64,000 nt of DNA from Ancylostoma caninum (Eukaryota > Nematoda > Chromadorea > Rhabditida > Ancylostomatidae): positions 509,501-573,500 of the forward strand of contig JBAJFG010000006.1 in assembly GCA_037903475.1 (NCBI GenBank), in the 5' to 3' direction. Shown here piece after piece: positions 35,621 through 49,500 of the stretch. The translations under genes were made by a program, and so were the position numbers. Each line of letters begins with the position of its first letter. Position 1 is the first letter of the stretch. The notes under the pieces are model-generated. The model ran no database searches, was not told the origin of the DNA, and was given only the letters and a program-made list of their open reading frames with translations.

Positions 35621-37566
35621 AGAGTTCACCCAGTCGTACGCCTCTGATTGTCTGCGTATCTACACAATGCACTTATTTCACCATTCTCAATCACATCACT
35701 TCTGATTAGACCTGTCCGAACAGATGGTGCGCTGCGTGCGAGTGGGTCTCACGCTGCTAACGGCTCCTGTACATACATATTCTTCAATCGATTCAGTTTT
35801 GTTGAACAACTGATCAATAGCGCTTTATTGAGCAGCCGCCGTCATCAAGCCCGTCGGTTTGTGATTCACTCGATCGGACGTCATTCAAATAGCTGAGTTT
35901 TTCTAATTTGTTTGACTATTCGCTGGTTCCTCCACCTTGGAATTTAATTCACTCGAAATTCAATTATTCGAACTTCGATTTGATTGCTCGAATCGAGCGG
36001 TCACTTCACAGTCTCCTTTTTTAATGATGTGTCCTCTATTCCAAACGTGAGCTCAGCTAAAACGTCACCGATATCAGTATTCCAATCAGATTCCAATCGA
36101 TGCTTGCATAAATGTCACGTATTAACGAATTATCACGATTTGATGCAGAATATGTATGTGACATTTTCGCTGCAGCAGCATTCATCAGACACTTTGCTTC
36201 CGTTTCGATGACATTTCGTTTTCCGGATTCATTCCCATTGCCATCGATTTTTCCCCACGTGACCTCACCAGGATTAGGCTGTGATTGATCTCAGTAAAAC
36301 TATCTTCAATGTGTTGCGTTAACGACAGATTTCCGAAGGTGTCACTACCCTTGTACGCATTTCCAGAACTGCAAAGCGTTGTGATGACAGCTTTGCCAAT
36401 TCTTGGATATCTTAGATCTCAAGCTGACATGATATAGATATATGCAAAATGATATGCCAAACACAACAAGAACGAAAACAGATTTGAATCGATCAGATAG
36501 ATCAAATCTCGCGCAATGATGGGACAGTAACTATGCCGTCCTGTAGTGTGTTTCTTGGAAACCTGTTGCATTACAGTACTTTCTACGGATGACAATGGTG
36601 TGTAATCTGTTTCTGAGTGGGAACAGAGGCCTTGAGCTAGGATTACGACACCGTCCAGTTCTTTTGACTCATAACATTCTTGGGAAATGCGTCGAGGACA
36701 GCCGGTTGGCCGATGTTTGTCGCTTGAGCTAGTCGGCTTTGCTACGTTACCATGGTAAAATAGTGGCAATTTATGCTTTTCTTGTTTCTACTCTCCCGCA
36801 TTCCTTATGGATTGCGCTCTTTTTCAAGGATTTGAAAAATTGTGATGTTTGACCGCTCAAACAAGGAAGTGAAGTTGTTTTCTAGTGGTTATCTGCCTCG
36901 GAGTGTACTGGACACATGTGGAACGCAGCGGTGTCCTCACTTTGAGATGTAAACACTCCACACGAACATCGTCGGACGCGTAGGGTCCACGCAGCAAATC
37001 CAATTTTCGGCCGCAATCCTCTGGATGGGAGGGCGGCGGCTCTCTCCGGCGATGCCTGCCCTCAGCGGCGGCCGGGCAGGCATCCGCTGTTCGATTTACT
37101 CCCATGCATCGCGTGAAAAACTCATAGTTACTCGATTAATTGTCCCATAGGACGAGTTCCCCCCTCCAGTGCCTCTGCACTCCCACATTTCCGGATTTTG
37201 TTCACAGTTGTCATTGTGTCGCGTGGATGTGTCGGCGCGAGTCGCCCGCCGTCGCATCCGCAAATCAATTTTGATTTTCTGGACTTCACGCTTCTCCTTC
37301 TTCTTCTTGTGTAATTTTCTGCTTCTCCTCCGCGCTCACATGGCGCCCGATCCGTCACGTATGCGTCATCGCTGCGTGCGCTGGCCGCGTGTGACGTGAG
37401 GTGTTTATCCAATGAAAAAACTATCGCTGCCGTTCTTTTCATGCTTTGTACGTCTCTCTTGTGACGCGGTGCGATAGATCATCTTGATAGTGCGGTGAAT
37501 CTTTCAAAATATAGACGTGCCAGGGAGCATGTGCGATATCGCATCGCAGCAGCACGCCATTGCCCA
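35621..37566. other. Upstream region of transporter paralogue 2
   Basis: The 36.9-37.45 kb part is GC-richer than its surroundings and has TGACGTG/CACGT-type motifs near 37340-37400, about 170-230 bp before the ATG. This could be a promoter but no element can be proved. Frames of up to 116 codons here show no motif. Confidence 0.35.
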
Positions 37567-40500
37567 ATGATGAAGATGCAGTCGCTGGTGTGTTGTCGGA
37601 ATGGCTTCCGACATTTGCTGCTCGTGCTGGGCTTCTTCTGTCTAACGTCTGTTAATTCGAACTATATTATTATTAACTTCACGTTCATATGTATGGCAAA
37701 GCCTTTGGGAGAAGTTGACGTCTCGTCCGCTGACAATGTGAGTGTTTATTCGCCGTCGCTAGCTAATTGCTGCCTAAGCACATTTTGAGATAACAGAATT
37801 AGAGTTTTCACCAATGTCGGCAGAATAGTGGCCTGACCATTAAATCCTCGTTAGTGACAGTTTTACAGACGTACTTATCAGCGCTTGTACTTTAGACATC
37901 GCTGACGACGCTGGACTACACTCCGACCGAGAAAAGTGCGATCATCTGGGCCGTAGCGATCGGTACTATTGTAGGGACGTTTCCTGTTAACTATTTCTAC
38001 ACAAAATATGGAGCAAGGTCAGAAATCATTACACAAATCAGGTTTTATTGAAAGTGTCCTTAACTATGCCCCTATCACACCGAAGAACACCTCTCTTCAT
38101 CAGTACTTCATCAGCAGTTGGGGCAAAAATTAAGGTTATTGTGAGGAGAAAGGGATTCTCGTGCTGTTCTCCGGAACACCTACAGTTCCGGGCAATATTC
38201 CTGAAAATCTCTCAACAAACTCCATGTTCTGTTATCATAACACTCCGACCAAGTGCTAATGGGGTGCAGTGCTATTGTCTGAGCCATCATTGGGTGAGCG
38301 TCCCCAAAATTGAAGATACAACTCCAGAACATGTCTGCCTACATAAATCCCTAATCATTTCAATTAACTTCCCTCGAAACCCATAATTACGCTGGAGCAA
38401 AAGATGAGAAACCGCTCGGAAAGAACGGCAAAGAGCAAGAGGAAAGAAATTTATCTCTCGAGAAATTCGCTAAATTTCACAGCTTTCATGTAAAATAGAT
38501 TCCAGCTGAAACTAGGGTATATTTTTTTCAAAACATTCTCATTCTAAGTTTCGCCTAAACTATCTAGCATCAGTTTAGAATTCGCTTGAATTTCCTATGT
38601 TTTCCACTACATTCTTAATTCCTTCGGTTGGATATTACGGGTACTTCGCGAAATTTTACCGTTTTTGGGAGAATTCCACTTAGACGCCGTGTTCATCGTG
38701 CAGTTTCAGAACTCTTGGCGTTTGTTTAAATTTCAAGTAAATTTTGAAACTCAACAAAATTGTTTGGACTTCGGATAAACTGTCAAACTAAACAACGCTT
38801 ATTTGCTTTCGTGCTAAACTCTGAAAATTGCTTCCTCTCAGAGTCTAGGTGGCTTCAGCTCGTTTTTTTTTACCACACTCCTTATACCTTCTCCAGGAAT
38901 TCAGCTGCTATTCCCCGATTATGGTCTGTGCGGTTATATTCTCCACCTCCATACCACCCATACCATAATTGGCGCTTGGTATTCGGAAATTCATAATCTT
39001 CAAGCAAATCCAGAATTTTTTCTGGACAAAAGTTATGACATTTGTGAACCTCACCCATCTCTTCACCTCTTGCTATGATTGGTTTCTCAAGCAAATTAAA
39101 GACATTCTTGCCCAAGCAGTTTATTCACTCACGGTTGCATTCGTGATTCCCGGGTGAGCTGCCTTCCCGGAAAATTCGTTGGTCTTGGCGCTGAGTAAGA
39201 AATTGCGTTCAGAATACTGTTTGGGACGGATTTTCAACATTACCACACACCCTTTCTCGTTCCTTTCTCTAGCCAGGCTTTTCAGATTCTTGGAAAGGTT
39301 GTAGGTTTCCAGATAGTATGGAATAGACGATGTTTCTGAGCAAAAATTGGTGCAAGCTACCAAAATTACTTGTTAACCCTTAGTTACCGTTCGCCCGCCA
39401 TCTCACACGAGGTTCTCGGACATACATATTCTACCGCATTTTACCTGATAAACCCATCCATTTAATTCCCGAGAGGAGACCTCCCCAAAAACATGCACTC
39501 TTCGGAAAGAGCGATTTTTAACATAGAGCAAATCCGATTTTCTAACATGCATGCTTCGTTCATTGCTGCTTGAACATCTGAAAATGTAATTCTGCAGAAA
39601 AATGCGCGATCTGCACGATTTGCACGATCTTTCCGATAACTCATAAAAAGCTCCTTACACCTGCGATGCTTGATGTTCGATGCTCAGAAGCCCCTGCCCA
39701 GCTCTCTGGCACGTATCTTTCCATGTATCTCCCTTTTTGAAAGGGCTAGAAGAGCGTAAAATTGATGGATAGCGGTGTCTTTAACGTGGTACAACGCAAC
39801 ATTCCCCTGTAAATACGCTTTAGGAATTCATGTGGTGCAAAAAATGCTCATTTCCATAAATCGTTGAGATAAAAAGTGTCGAGCCGCCTTGATGGTTTCC
39901 AGAAATTCTTCCAGATCGCTGGAACAGCTGTTGTAGCTCGTAAATGCTCGAGATAGCTGAGCGCTCTTTGATTTTGAGTAGAATTTGCTTTTAGGGGATC
40001 TTGGCCTGAACTTTTTGGCCACCATAAGTTCTGAATTTTTGTTTCTTTACTTCTTCTTTCGTATACCATCCAGGTGTGCCAGTATCAGAAATGTAGAAAA
40101 GGATATGGAGCAGAGAAGACACAATTAAACAATAAATAATTTCTGTCAAAAAACCTTACGAAATTAAGGAAGGTTATGTTAGTCTCCAATTACTATCTAT
40201 GACCTATGAGTTGTTTTGGTTAATGTTCACATCAATACATGAGCGGTTTTACCCCTTCCGAGAAATTCAGGGCTCAGATGCATCGTTTAGACTATTCAGG
40301 GTAAACGTGTTGATGTTCGTGTTGACTATGGGTAAATTTGTTCAATAATGCATAATGCAACGTCTACCCTGGGTGATCCCAATGCTGCATGCGGCTTCAG
40401 GAACCGCAACACCTGTATTAAGCATCAGAACTGTATTGGAACTAGGCCGTGATTCATCATTGACGTGACCCATAGGTGGTCCTATGCTCATAGGTATGAT

Positions 40501-43500
40501 TACTCATAGGTAGCAGTGGGATGTAAACAATGTAACGTTTGTGTAAATATCTCGATGCGTGCGGGAAAGAGGACAAATTTGCATACGTTGGCACCTTTAC
40601 CGAAGATAACCTCTTAGATACATTCGGGCCCTACATAGGATTGATGGATGCATTCATCATTCATGACAGCTGCATACTTCATGCAGAATTGATGCACATC
40701 CAATGCAGAACTGTTGCAACTCCTATTCGATTCTACGCGAGACATGAATGTGTTCTGCATGATTTCACTCCGACTTGTTCTGCGTCGCATATATTCATGG
40801 ATTCTAACACCAATTTCCATGTCGAAAATTTTTGGGGACCTCACGGCCGCATAAAAGGACATTTTGAGGCAGCTTTCCATAAAAAACTTGCTTTGTACGG
40901 CGCAAACTGCTAATTTCTCGCTAGAAAAGAGCCTTGGGCGATTTGTCTGCAATCGTTCTGTCGGTCGCTCGCCTAAGAGCGCTTGTGTCTAAGCTATCCG
41001 AAGGCTTTGCGGACTGGGATTACTCTCTCGCTCCCGTAAACATAACAACTCTAAGTCGTCGAGCAATTCCCCCTCTCATCTGCATCGCTTTATTTATAGT
41101 GCATCGGAGCTCGATCCGGTCGGATAACGAATGATACGTATCGATCGTCATATGCAAAGGACGTCGCGACGCAGCGAATCTGAGCCAAGTGTCCGACGGA
41201 AGTCAGACATCTAAGCGCTGCTAGACACCCAAACACGAGCGCCGACGATGCAGACTCATGTCCCAGCTGGTGTTTTTAGTCCGTGGGTGTCGGCCAGGCT
41301 CCGATGACATGATGTACATAGAACTTCTTGCAGCAGCGACACTATGACGTTGACTGGCTGCACTATTCAACTATGCGCCAAACGAATAGCTGAGGGTGAC
41401 TCAAAAGGCGCTAATGGCGTTCGCATAGGAGAAGTGCGGAAAATGTATTTACTGGTTTTTCGTCTTTGAGCCGCTCTCCTTCCTGGCAAATGAAGTGGAG
41501 GACGTCTAGGGGGAGGAGGAGAGGGGTGGTATAGGCAGCTGTAGCAGTTTTATATTTTGTATACTTACTAATGTTTGCTTTCGCTCCCTCCTTAAACCAC
41601 GATTTTGTTCCACATTCAATAGAGTCTCATAAAAACATTACCCAATCGCAATACTTTACTCATGAATCCCAATATGAGGTAGTTAGAATATGTCCCTACA
41701 ATTATTTATGGCCAAATTGAGGGTTCGCATTCACACGAATATTCAGCGTAAAGTTGTGATTGGTGGTGGTGCGCTTAACGAACTGTTATCACAGAGCTCT
41801 GTGATTGATCAATTGTTTGAACTGACCAATTGAAGGACTGGACCGCACCGCCCTTTCTAGGTATAACTCTCCACACCCAAAACTTTTGATATGTCCTAGT
41901 GCTCATACTGTCGTCCGCAAAACTCTTGTAGCACCAGCAGATAATTCGCAAATTTAAAGGTCTCAGGGGGTGCGCACTACCGTTTGATTCACGTCCAACA
42001 CGACGAATTATACGACTTATTGTCAGGTAAACCCCTTGTTCTCCACTGACCCGAGTGCTTGGGAAAACAGGGAAAAAACACCTACGATGGAAATGGTTAC
42101 ATTTTATACCTTAATAAATAGAATACGTACTTACATTAGGCAGATGCTTTGTCTACTCTGTTCTTTCGTGCCATTTTGTGCCACTCACGTCATGATTTGC
42201 TATTTTGCCACTGTCCCGGACTGGGGTCGGGACTCGCGAACGTATCACCAAGAGAAATCGGGCTACTAACTCTGGTGACTCTTGAAATTACACAGTCTAC
42301 AGGATAACCAATCACGCTAACTACCACAGGATTGCGTGGGTATAGGTCCATGAATCGTCCAGAAACGAGGGTCACTCATCTGAAATACATATGGTCCACG
42401 ATAAAGCTTCTTCTCACTCATTTCAGCAAAATCGTATGTAAATACACCAATAAAACACTAAATACTTATTTTAAGGTTTGTCGGAATCCTGGAAATTCAA
42501 TAGAGCGGCTACGAAGTGTACAATAAGCATTTGGTGTCTTATTAGTGTATTTTTTCCATTACTGATTAATAATGTTTGCTGTTAGGGAAAAAATTTGCGC
42601 CAGCACAATAATCTATTTTTGAAAAATACATGATCGATTCGTTCTATGCTCTTGTAACTAGACGAGCAACCATTTCGAAATTGAGTATCTCTGCACCACC
42701 AAAACAGCCTATTCAAACTATTCAAACTTCCATAGATGCCTTTGTAAGCCACTGCAGCTTATTGCATTTTTCGGAATTCCATACGGTTGTATTTTTGGAT
42801 CACTTCTTTTATCGACTTCAGCCTCAAAAAACCTCGCCCCCGAGCCCGCCCACCACTGTTTATGCTCAGCTCAGAAGTTTTTCGAGTTCATGGAGATCCT
42901 ATGAATTCCCATGAATTCAGGAATGCATGGATTTCTAACCATCGATCCAAACTGTTTACCCATTAGCGTACATAACTAGATAGTGAAAGTGCAAACTTCT
43001 CATCCTAATCCTTACGTGGGCGGCACAAAAATAGATATCCTAGCGGTCGTTTGGAAATGTTTCCTGACAGCTGCCAGATAGGAGTTGTGCATTCAGATAA
43101 TGGGCTTAAGAGTGCATGTGACAGGTTTATCTTCTAAAACGGAGAATGTCGAGATGAGTTATCGAGAACCTCGCAGATTTGACGAAAACTCAAATTGGCG
43201 GAAGAGATTTGACTCAAAATGGCTTTCATAGAAATGAATTTGGTATAAGGAAGCTGAGAAATTTTGAATGAGTGCTACCCAAAACGTTTATGCTCTCGAA
43301 AATTTGTAGGATTTACAGCAGGCCCTCCAGGCCTAGCACTCGGAGACGTACAACCAAGCGAAAGCAGATTACAAACAAATACTCAGGTTCCTAACACTTT
43401 ATAAACTATAAAATAACCATCCATGCTTGTCACCGCTCGTTTGCCTGCTTCACGTCTCGTGATTCTCACCCCGGTCACGGCTAGATACTAGTAATACGGT

Positions 43501-46500
43501 CGTATATGCCAGTTCTCCTGAAACTTCAAGTCCCCTGTATCCTAGGGAACGTTAATGAACTTTCTCATACATACAGATTTCATTTTCTACGTGAAACGTC
43601 AGGAAATGGGAAATCCTTCTGAATACATACAGAAATAATTGGCAATTTGTGCATTGATTGATGTGACGTGCAATTGACCAGAAACCTGGGGATTATCTAT
43701 GGAAATAAACAAAAATCGGCTAATTCCAGTGCATTCCTCCCGCAATCTTTCCATGACTACTTGGGGGGGGGGGGCGGGGGTGAAATCTGGCTGAATAACG
43801 CTTTAGATACACTCGAATTTAAAAATTCTGTTATAAGTAAATCAGAATTTTGGACTCGAGAGAAAGAGGAAGAAGTACCACCATTGTGGAATCACAAAGG
43901 GAGACTTACAGCCGATTCTTCTTTGGAATTCCAACATTTTTCGGATTGGGTTCCCAGATAATAGATAATTTGTCCAAGTTATTCGCCTTCTCCAACAGTT
44001 TCGTGGCCGGTTGTTCCTGAGTATTGGCTTAGTGGTAGAATACGTCCTCAACAAAAACCGATAACTACATTTTTATCTGATAGCTCGAAAGTATTCCACT
44101 ATTTTCCGTTTTTCTTCGGCTCTCAGTTTAGTCTGAACCATTACATCAATCCCTGGCCAGCTTTATGATTTTTGGAGCACTACCTCCCACAGAGTTTGTC
44201 TTTCGATGGGTTAGTTTTAACTGAAGGAATGAGAGCTCACATGCAAATAATTTCCCTGTTTTTTAATCTTGTTTGAATTTTCGCCGTTTCTGAGTACCTA
44301 ACGCTTTTTGGCTACTGCACTGCCGTACGTCACTGGCGGCCGAATAAATAGAGAAAGTGAAAGTAACTTGACACTTTTCCCAAACGCTATTGTTTCGTGG
44401 ACAAAGGCAGTATAGGAGCTTCACACGACCCTAGGTTCTAACAGCCAAAATTCAAGTGCACTAAAAACCACCAGAATAATATTTTCTTACTAGAACCTCA
44501 TTAAAAATGGTAGTGTAACTTAGGCATGAAGTTAATTAATATAATGAATAAAAAATACGGACATTACTTGGTCAGCTGTTCAACAACTTCGGATTTTCAC
44601 TAATTCTGCATTTTCACATTCTCTGAGGCTAATAATGAAAGAGGCATGAGGTTTTTACGTCTATCCTCTGGAAAATTCGCTCATTCGTATGAGGAGGGAA
44701 ATGAAATATAATCGATTTTCAAAGTGCAACGTAACAGAAGAACTACTGATGTTGCATACTTTCATGGATTTATTTGAATCCTAAATGTGTTCATAAGAGG
44801 AGATTTATGTACATATAATGAATCTACATACATACATTCTGGTTTTGGTAGGATTGTACAGGTTTTGTGAAGGTTTTCGTATTTGTATGGTATATATGGT
44901 ATGGTTTATATCTATTAAACAAAGCGCCGTAAGGGGGCTAGAGCGGTTAGAGATACGGGGCGGCACTCATAGACACCGCAATCTTGAGGCGCAGACTGTG
45001 TGGCGAAATGGCCGATTTCCATGGACGCAGACACGTTCGCTTCGGGACCCGAAATTACGTCACTGCTGGCTCTCCCGCATGCACGGGATGGTGATTTCAT
45101 CACCTTCGCTGGCGGTCTCGCCGCATGGGAGTGAGGGAGTGTTTACGAGCTTTCGGGCTGCACAATATACGCAGCAGGAAAACCAGCCTTCCACTGATGC
45201 GACGCTGAGTGCACTTGCAGGAGGAGATGGACGGGTGCTATGAAGGCTGCCGCGTCTCGGAAGCTCGGGAGGGTGCACCTACGCGGTCGCCTCATCTGGT
45301 GGGTGCTATTGCCGCATCCCCTGCTGAATTCTCGCAGCGATTGTGTATCCAGGACATCCGTTCGTTTCGAGAAAGCTTCTGCACTAACAAAGAGTAAGAG
45401 CCTCTCAATATGAAGCCATGACATTGTGTATCCAATCAACTTTATACGGATACGGGTCCACCGATGGAGAAAAGGCCCGCCGTGGCCCAGTGCTGCGGGG
45501 GACACCGACATACGGGCCCACCAATGGAGAAAGAACCCCCCGTGGCCCAATGGTGTGGGGGACGCCAGAACACGGGTCCACCGATGGAGAAAGGGCCCGC
45601 CGTGGCCCAGTGCTGCGGGGGACACCGAGATACGGGTCCACCAGTGGAGAAAAGGCCCGCCGTGGCCCAGTGGTGCGGGGGACACCGAGATACAGGTCCA
45701 CCGATGGAGAAAGGACCCGTCGTAGCATAATGGTGTGAAGAACGTCAGGATACGGGTTCACTTTAGTCCGATAGTGTTGAGAATGCCAGGATGCGAACCC
45801 GCCAATGGAGAACGGGTCCGGCTTGCCCTAACTGTGAGAAAGGCGCCAGAATACGGGCGCTCTGATGGAGGAAGGGCCCGCCGTGGCCCAGTAGTATGGA
45901 TAACACCAGAATACGGGTCCGCCAATATAGGATTGGTCCGCTGTGACTCAGTAAATTGGAGAATACCAGGATATGATTCAGGCCTAATAGTGAAGATGGC
46001 GCCAGAATACGGGTCCACCGATGGAGGAAAGCCCGCTGCGGCCCAGTAGTCTGGAAAACACTCGGATACGATTTCGCCCTGTCCAATAGTGTGGGGAACG
46101 GCAAGATACAGTTCCGCCGATGGAAAACGCGTCTGCGTTAGCCCGATAGTGAGGAATACACGAATACGCCATACGATGGAGAACGAACTTCTCATGCTCA
46201 TACTCAACTCATAAGAAGGACTTCATGTTTGGGCCCATTGGAAGATTGGTTCTACTTCTTTATCAATTTTCTAGAGATTTGGCAAGTGTGAAGCGTTTGC
46301 ACATGTCCCAAGTGGCTGCCCCACCCCACTTTCTAGCGTCCCGAAGGGGCGCTAGTAGATTGTAAATTTGCACAGATAAAGGAGGGTAGGAAGCGCAAGG
46401 GGTGAGGGAATAGGAGAAAATAGGAGAACAAAGCATCTTTGTACTCTAGAAAACGATAAAATATGTGCAGCAGGAGTTATTCATTATTTCAACTTCAAAA

Positions 46501-49500
46501 CAATCCTTTGTTAACTTTTGTTCTGCAAATCCAGCCATCCATTTCTCTTTCTTAGTAATGACCCTCTTTTTTTTCTCTCGTCCTAACCACTGGTCTGTGT
46601 TTGACTACGACCATGGCAACCTTATTCCAACAAACCAATCAGCTATAGCTCCCTTGATGCCAATGGGTTTTCCTCTGTTTACCCTTATCTGATTGGCTAC
46701 CTTTATCAAGAAGCGCTTCCGTTCGAACCTTTGGGTACACAGTCTGCGTCTCATAGAACTATGTGCTCTCTCGTGAGGGGCCTTCCCCGCTCCAGAACTC
46801 ATCCAGGGCGATCCCAAGATCAGTACAAAGGCTGGCTCCTGCGTTGTGACGTCAGCAGCGCGGGGTTTTACCGCTTTTCAGGATAGGAATCGAGTAATGG
46901 CATAATAACGCTAAACAAAGCCTTATAATAAGGAAGATCGTGGGTTAATTAGTGGTCAATAGGCAATTCAAGGCTATTTTTGAAACTTGGGGTAACATTG
47001 ACGGAAAGATCTTGACCCAAGGCACCTACCACTTACCCAAAACTAGTAGGTCTAGAACTTCACTAAACAAAAATACTAGTTATGAATGTAAAGTAATTGT
47101 GAGTAAACCCCCTTCAACCTTGTCCTGCATCCAACTGGGGCTATTCTGAATTTTTGCGTGCTTTTCTTCACCACTATTCTTATTTTCCAGTAAATGCCGC
47201 TGTCCTCCCCTCTTCACTCCTTTACCCTGCAATTTTTCTATTTTTAGGCGACTTGCCAGACCTCCGCATGCCTCATATTCCTCTAGCTCGTTAGCGGCAC
47301 TGTTCCACTGATGTCCTTCTCTTTTGCACTAGTGTTTTTATGAGCAGAGTTCGATTATGCTGACGAATGCTATTACAACTGAGCCAGTGCTCGTGCATAA
47401 AACAGAAAGGTCACCGTTTTTCGATGCTGACGCCACTCGCCTGATCGAATGGGGGTGGGAGAATTGGAAATTGCTATACGATTATGCGATAAAGTCCACG
47501 AGGAACATCTCCCAGATGGATTGGGGGGAATGGTTCGGTGATAGGATGTACGAGGGTGGATTCAAAAGTTTCCGGAATGACAATAAAGACAGAGCGAATC
47601 AGGTCCTCTCCGAATGCGGCACTATTTCTCGCAATCTCTTTTTCTCTAACATCTGCACAACTACGTTCCTCGGTGAAACACACTATATTCACCTATTCGC
47701 AGTTCTGCGAGCCTCTGGCAAACATAGAAGCCAGTCGCTAGGCTTAGATGGGATAAGAAGCCCTCAGTCCCTAATTGCCAAATGGTGCTGCACCATGGTC
47801 CTGCGCCTTTATCTATTCTTTTTTTCTGACAAAGATCTTTTTTCTCACCAGTCCTCGAGAATTTACTGTTTTTAGGCCCTGAATCTATTGTAAAAGCACT
47901 GTTGCCCGGAATGTCTGTTTCGTTTTTTATCAGTTGTGGTTCTGCCTGTGAAACGACCTGCCTTTAATCAGATTGTTCGATTCACCAAAGATTTTCACTG
48001 CCAAAAGATCCCGAAAGTGGCAGCCTATCGCCCTTCGTAGTTCAATAAAATCAAATGAGGGAAACAGGTTAACAAAAAAAAAACGATGGTAAACCAGGTA
48101 AAAATAGTTTCCACCCTTCTAAGCACCAATGTTAGATTTTCGTTGGTTCGCATAGCCAACAAGCCAAGAAGAAGATTTTGGAAAAAAAAAGACATTAGAG
48201 CACTGCCGGCTATCTTTCAAAGAATTGTAGGGAATGAAATTGCTTTCCACACGTCGTGCATTTGCTATATGAACAAAGTCACAGAATCTTGGAATGAGGC
48301 AAAAATATTTACAAAAAACCTCTGGTAATGTAATGTCGCCATCCAGAAGATTACCACCATCCTATTGGACCCACCATCAATAATGATGAATGGGGACGTG
48401 TCTATGGTCTCCTCAGAGAAATGGAGCCTTCATGGCTCGGGGCTTTCATAATTCACTATTATTTAACGGATGAATGGTTATGTGCTTCGGTGGCTAAATA
48501 TGCTTTTTTCCTCCTAGAAACGAGGAAGGAAGCAAGAGGCTGATTCATAGTCATTCAGAAGTTCTGTGACGCAAGCAAATCTTCCATGGAAGTATAACAT
48601 CTGGACATAACGTTGACACTATATAGGTATTACGTAACAATACGATGCGCCGAAGTTCCCTCATCCATTGGTATTCCTGAAAACTCGTCTTAAATTGTTC
48701 TTGATGCGTTCACAAACGAATACATGCACTCATGGAATGCAAATTGTCTCAAAAAACCAACATAAATGGACGAGTATCATCAGTTCCCCTATAAACGCGT
48801 TGCACACCATTTCCCAGTTCCTGCCAATAGGACAACTCACCAATGGGCCATGTTTAGAACAGGCCTGGCAGGCATTTTTCCGGGCGCATGTGACGGATGA
48901 CCAGGTGTACTAACAGAGCTGTTTCCATACTGGAGTCCTTTGCGTGCCATGACATTGTCAACGAACTGACATCGTCCAGCTGATTTATCTATCTATCAGC
49001 TGTTTGGACGTGCTGTTTACACAAATATCCCTGAAGTTTTTCTGCACTTCATCTCAGCCACTATCCCCCGGAGACCTCACAAATGAGAATAACAGCAAAG
49101 CGGCTGACAGCCGGCGACTTTTTCATGCAAACAGCTGTGTCATCTTTCTTTTCCTGTTAATTTATTCTGTTATTTATTGTTTCAGATGGCCATTTTTCAT
49201 CGCTGGAATGATGTCAACCGTATCCACCGCTCTAATGCCCATAGCTGCTCTGTTCGATCTGAAAGTGCTGCTGTTTCTGCGGCTGGTGCAGGTGCGTCGT
49301 TTTTCCGCCGCTGCAAAAACGTTTACAGTCCATTTCGATGGCTCAGCGGTGGGCGGAGTCGTGCCCACGTGCACGTGACGGCAGAGAAAATCCGTGCTTG
49401 CGATCGACATCTGTAGCGCAGCGGCACACGTGTGTTCTTGCGTTTTTGCGCCACATTCTGCAGCCTGCATCGATTTCGGCACGGCCAAAGGGACGTTGTA

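Larger units (their letters stand above)
38018..45449. other. Left part of transporter-2 intron 2
   Basis: No nested exon chain recognised on either strand. It holds a short MITE (40275-40398) with decayed flanking copies to about 40560, a tRNA-like segment (42220-42327), a G-run at 43764-43778, and an isolated box-A-like TGGCTTAGTGG near 44025. The 124-codon frame at 40539-40913 is low-complexity and is not called. Confidence 0.35.

Noticed and set aside
37495..37566. Earlier GTG start for the transporter
   Set aside because: Nematode nuclear genes start at ATG; the first in-frame ATG is 37567, and the leading residues before it do not resemble the family.
40539..40913. 124-codon ORF with many His/Cys
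   Set aside because: The frame contains locally repetitive GCAGAATTGATGCA-like text and an antisense frame of similar length; no recognisable domain.
45143..45761. Proline/glycine-rich repeat protein on either strand
   Set aside because: The frames are produced by the 60-bp minisatellite, are open in several frames at once, and lie within an intron; no splice or start context supports one.
45450..46190. CRISPR array
   Set aside because: The units are contiguous 60-bp repeats without unique spacers, in a eukaryotic intron.
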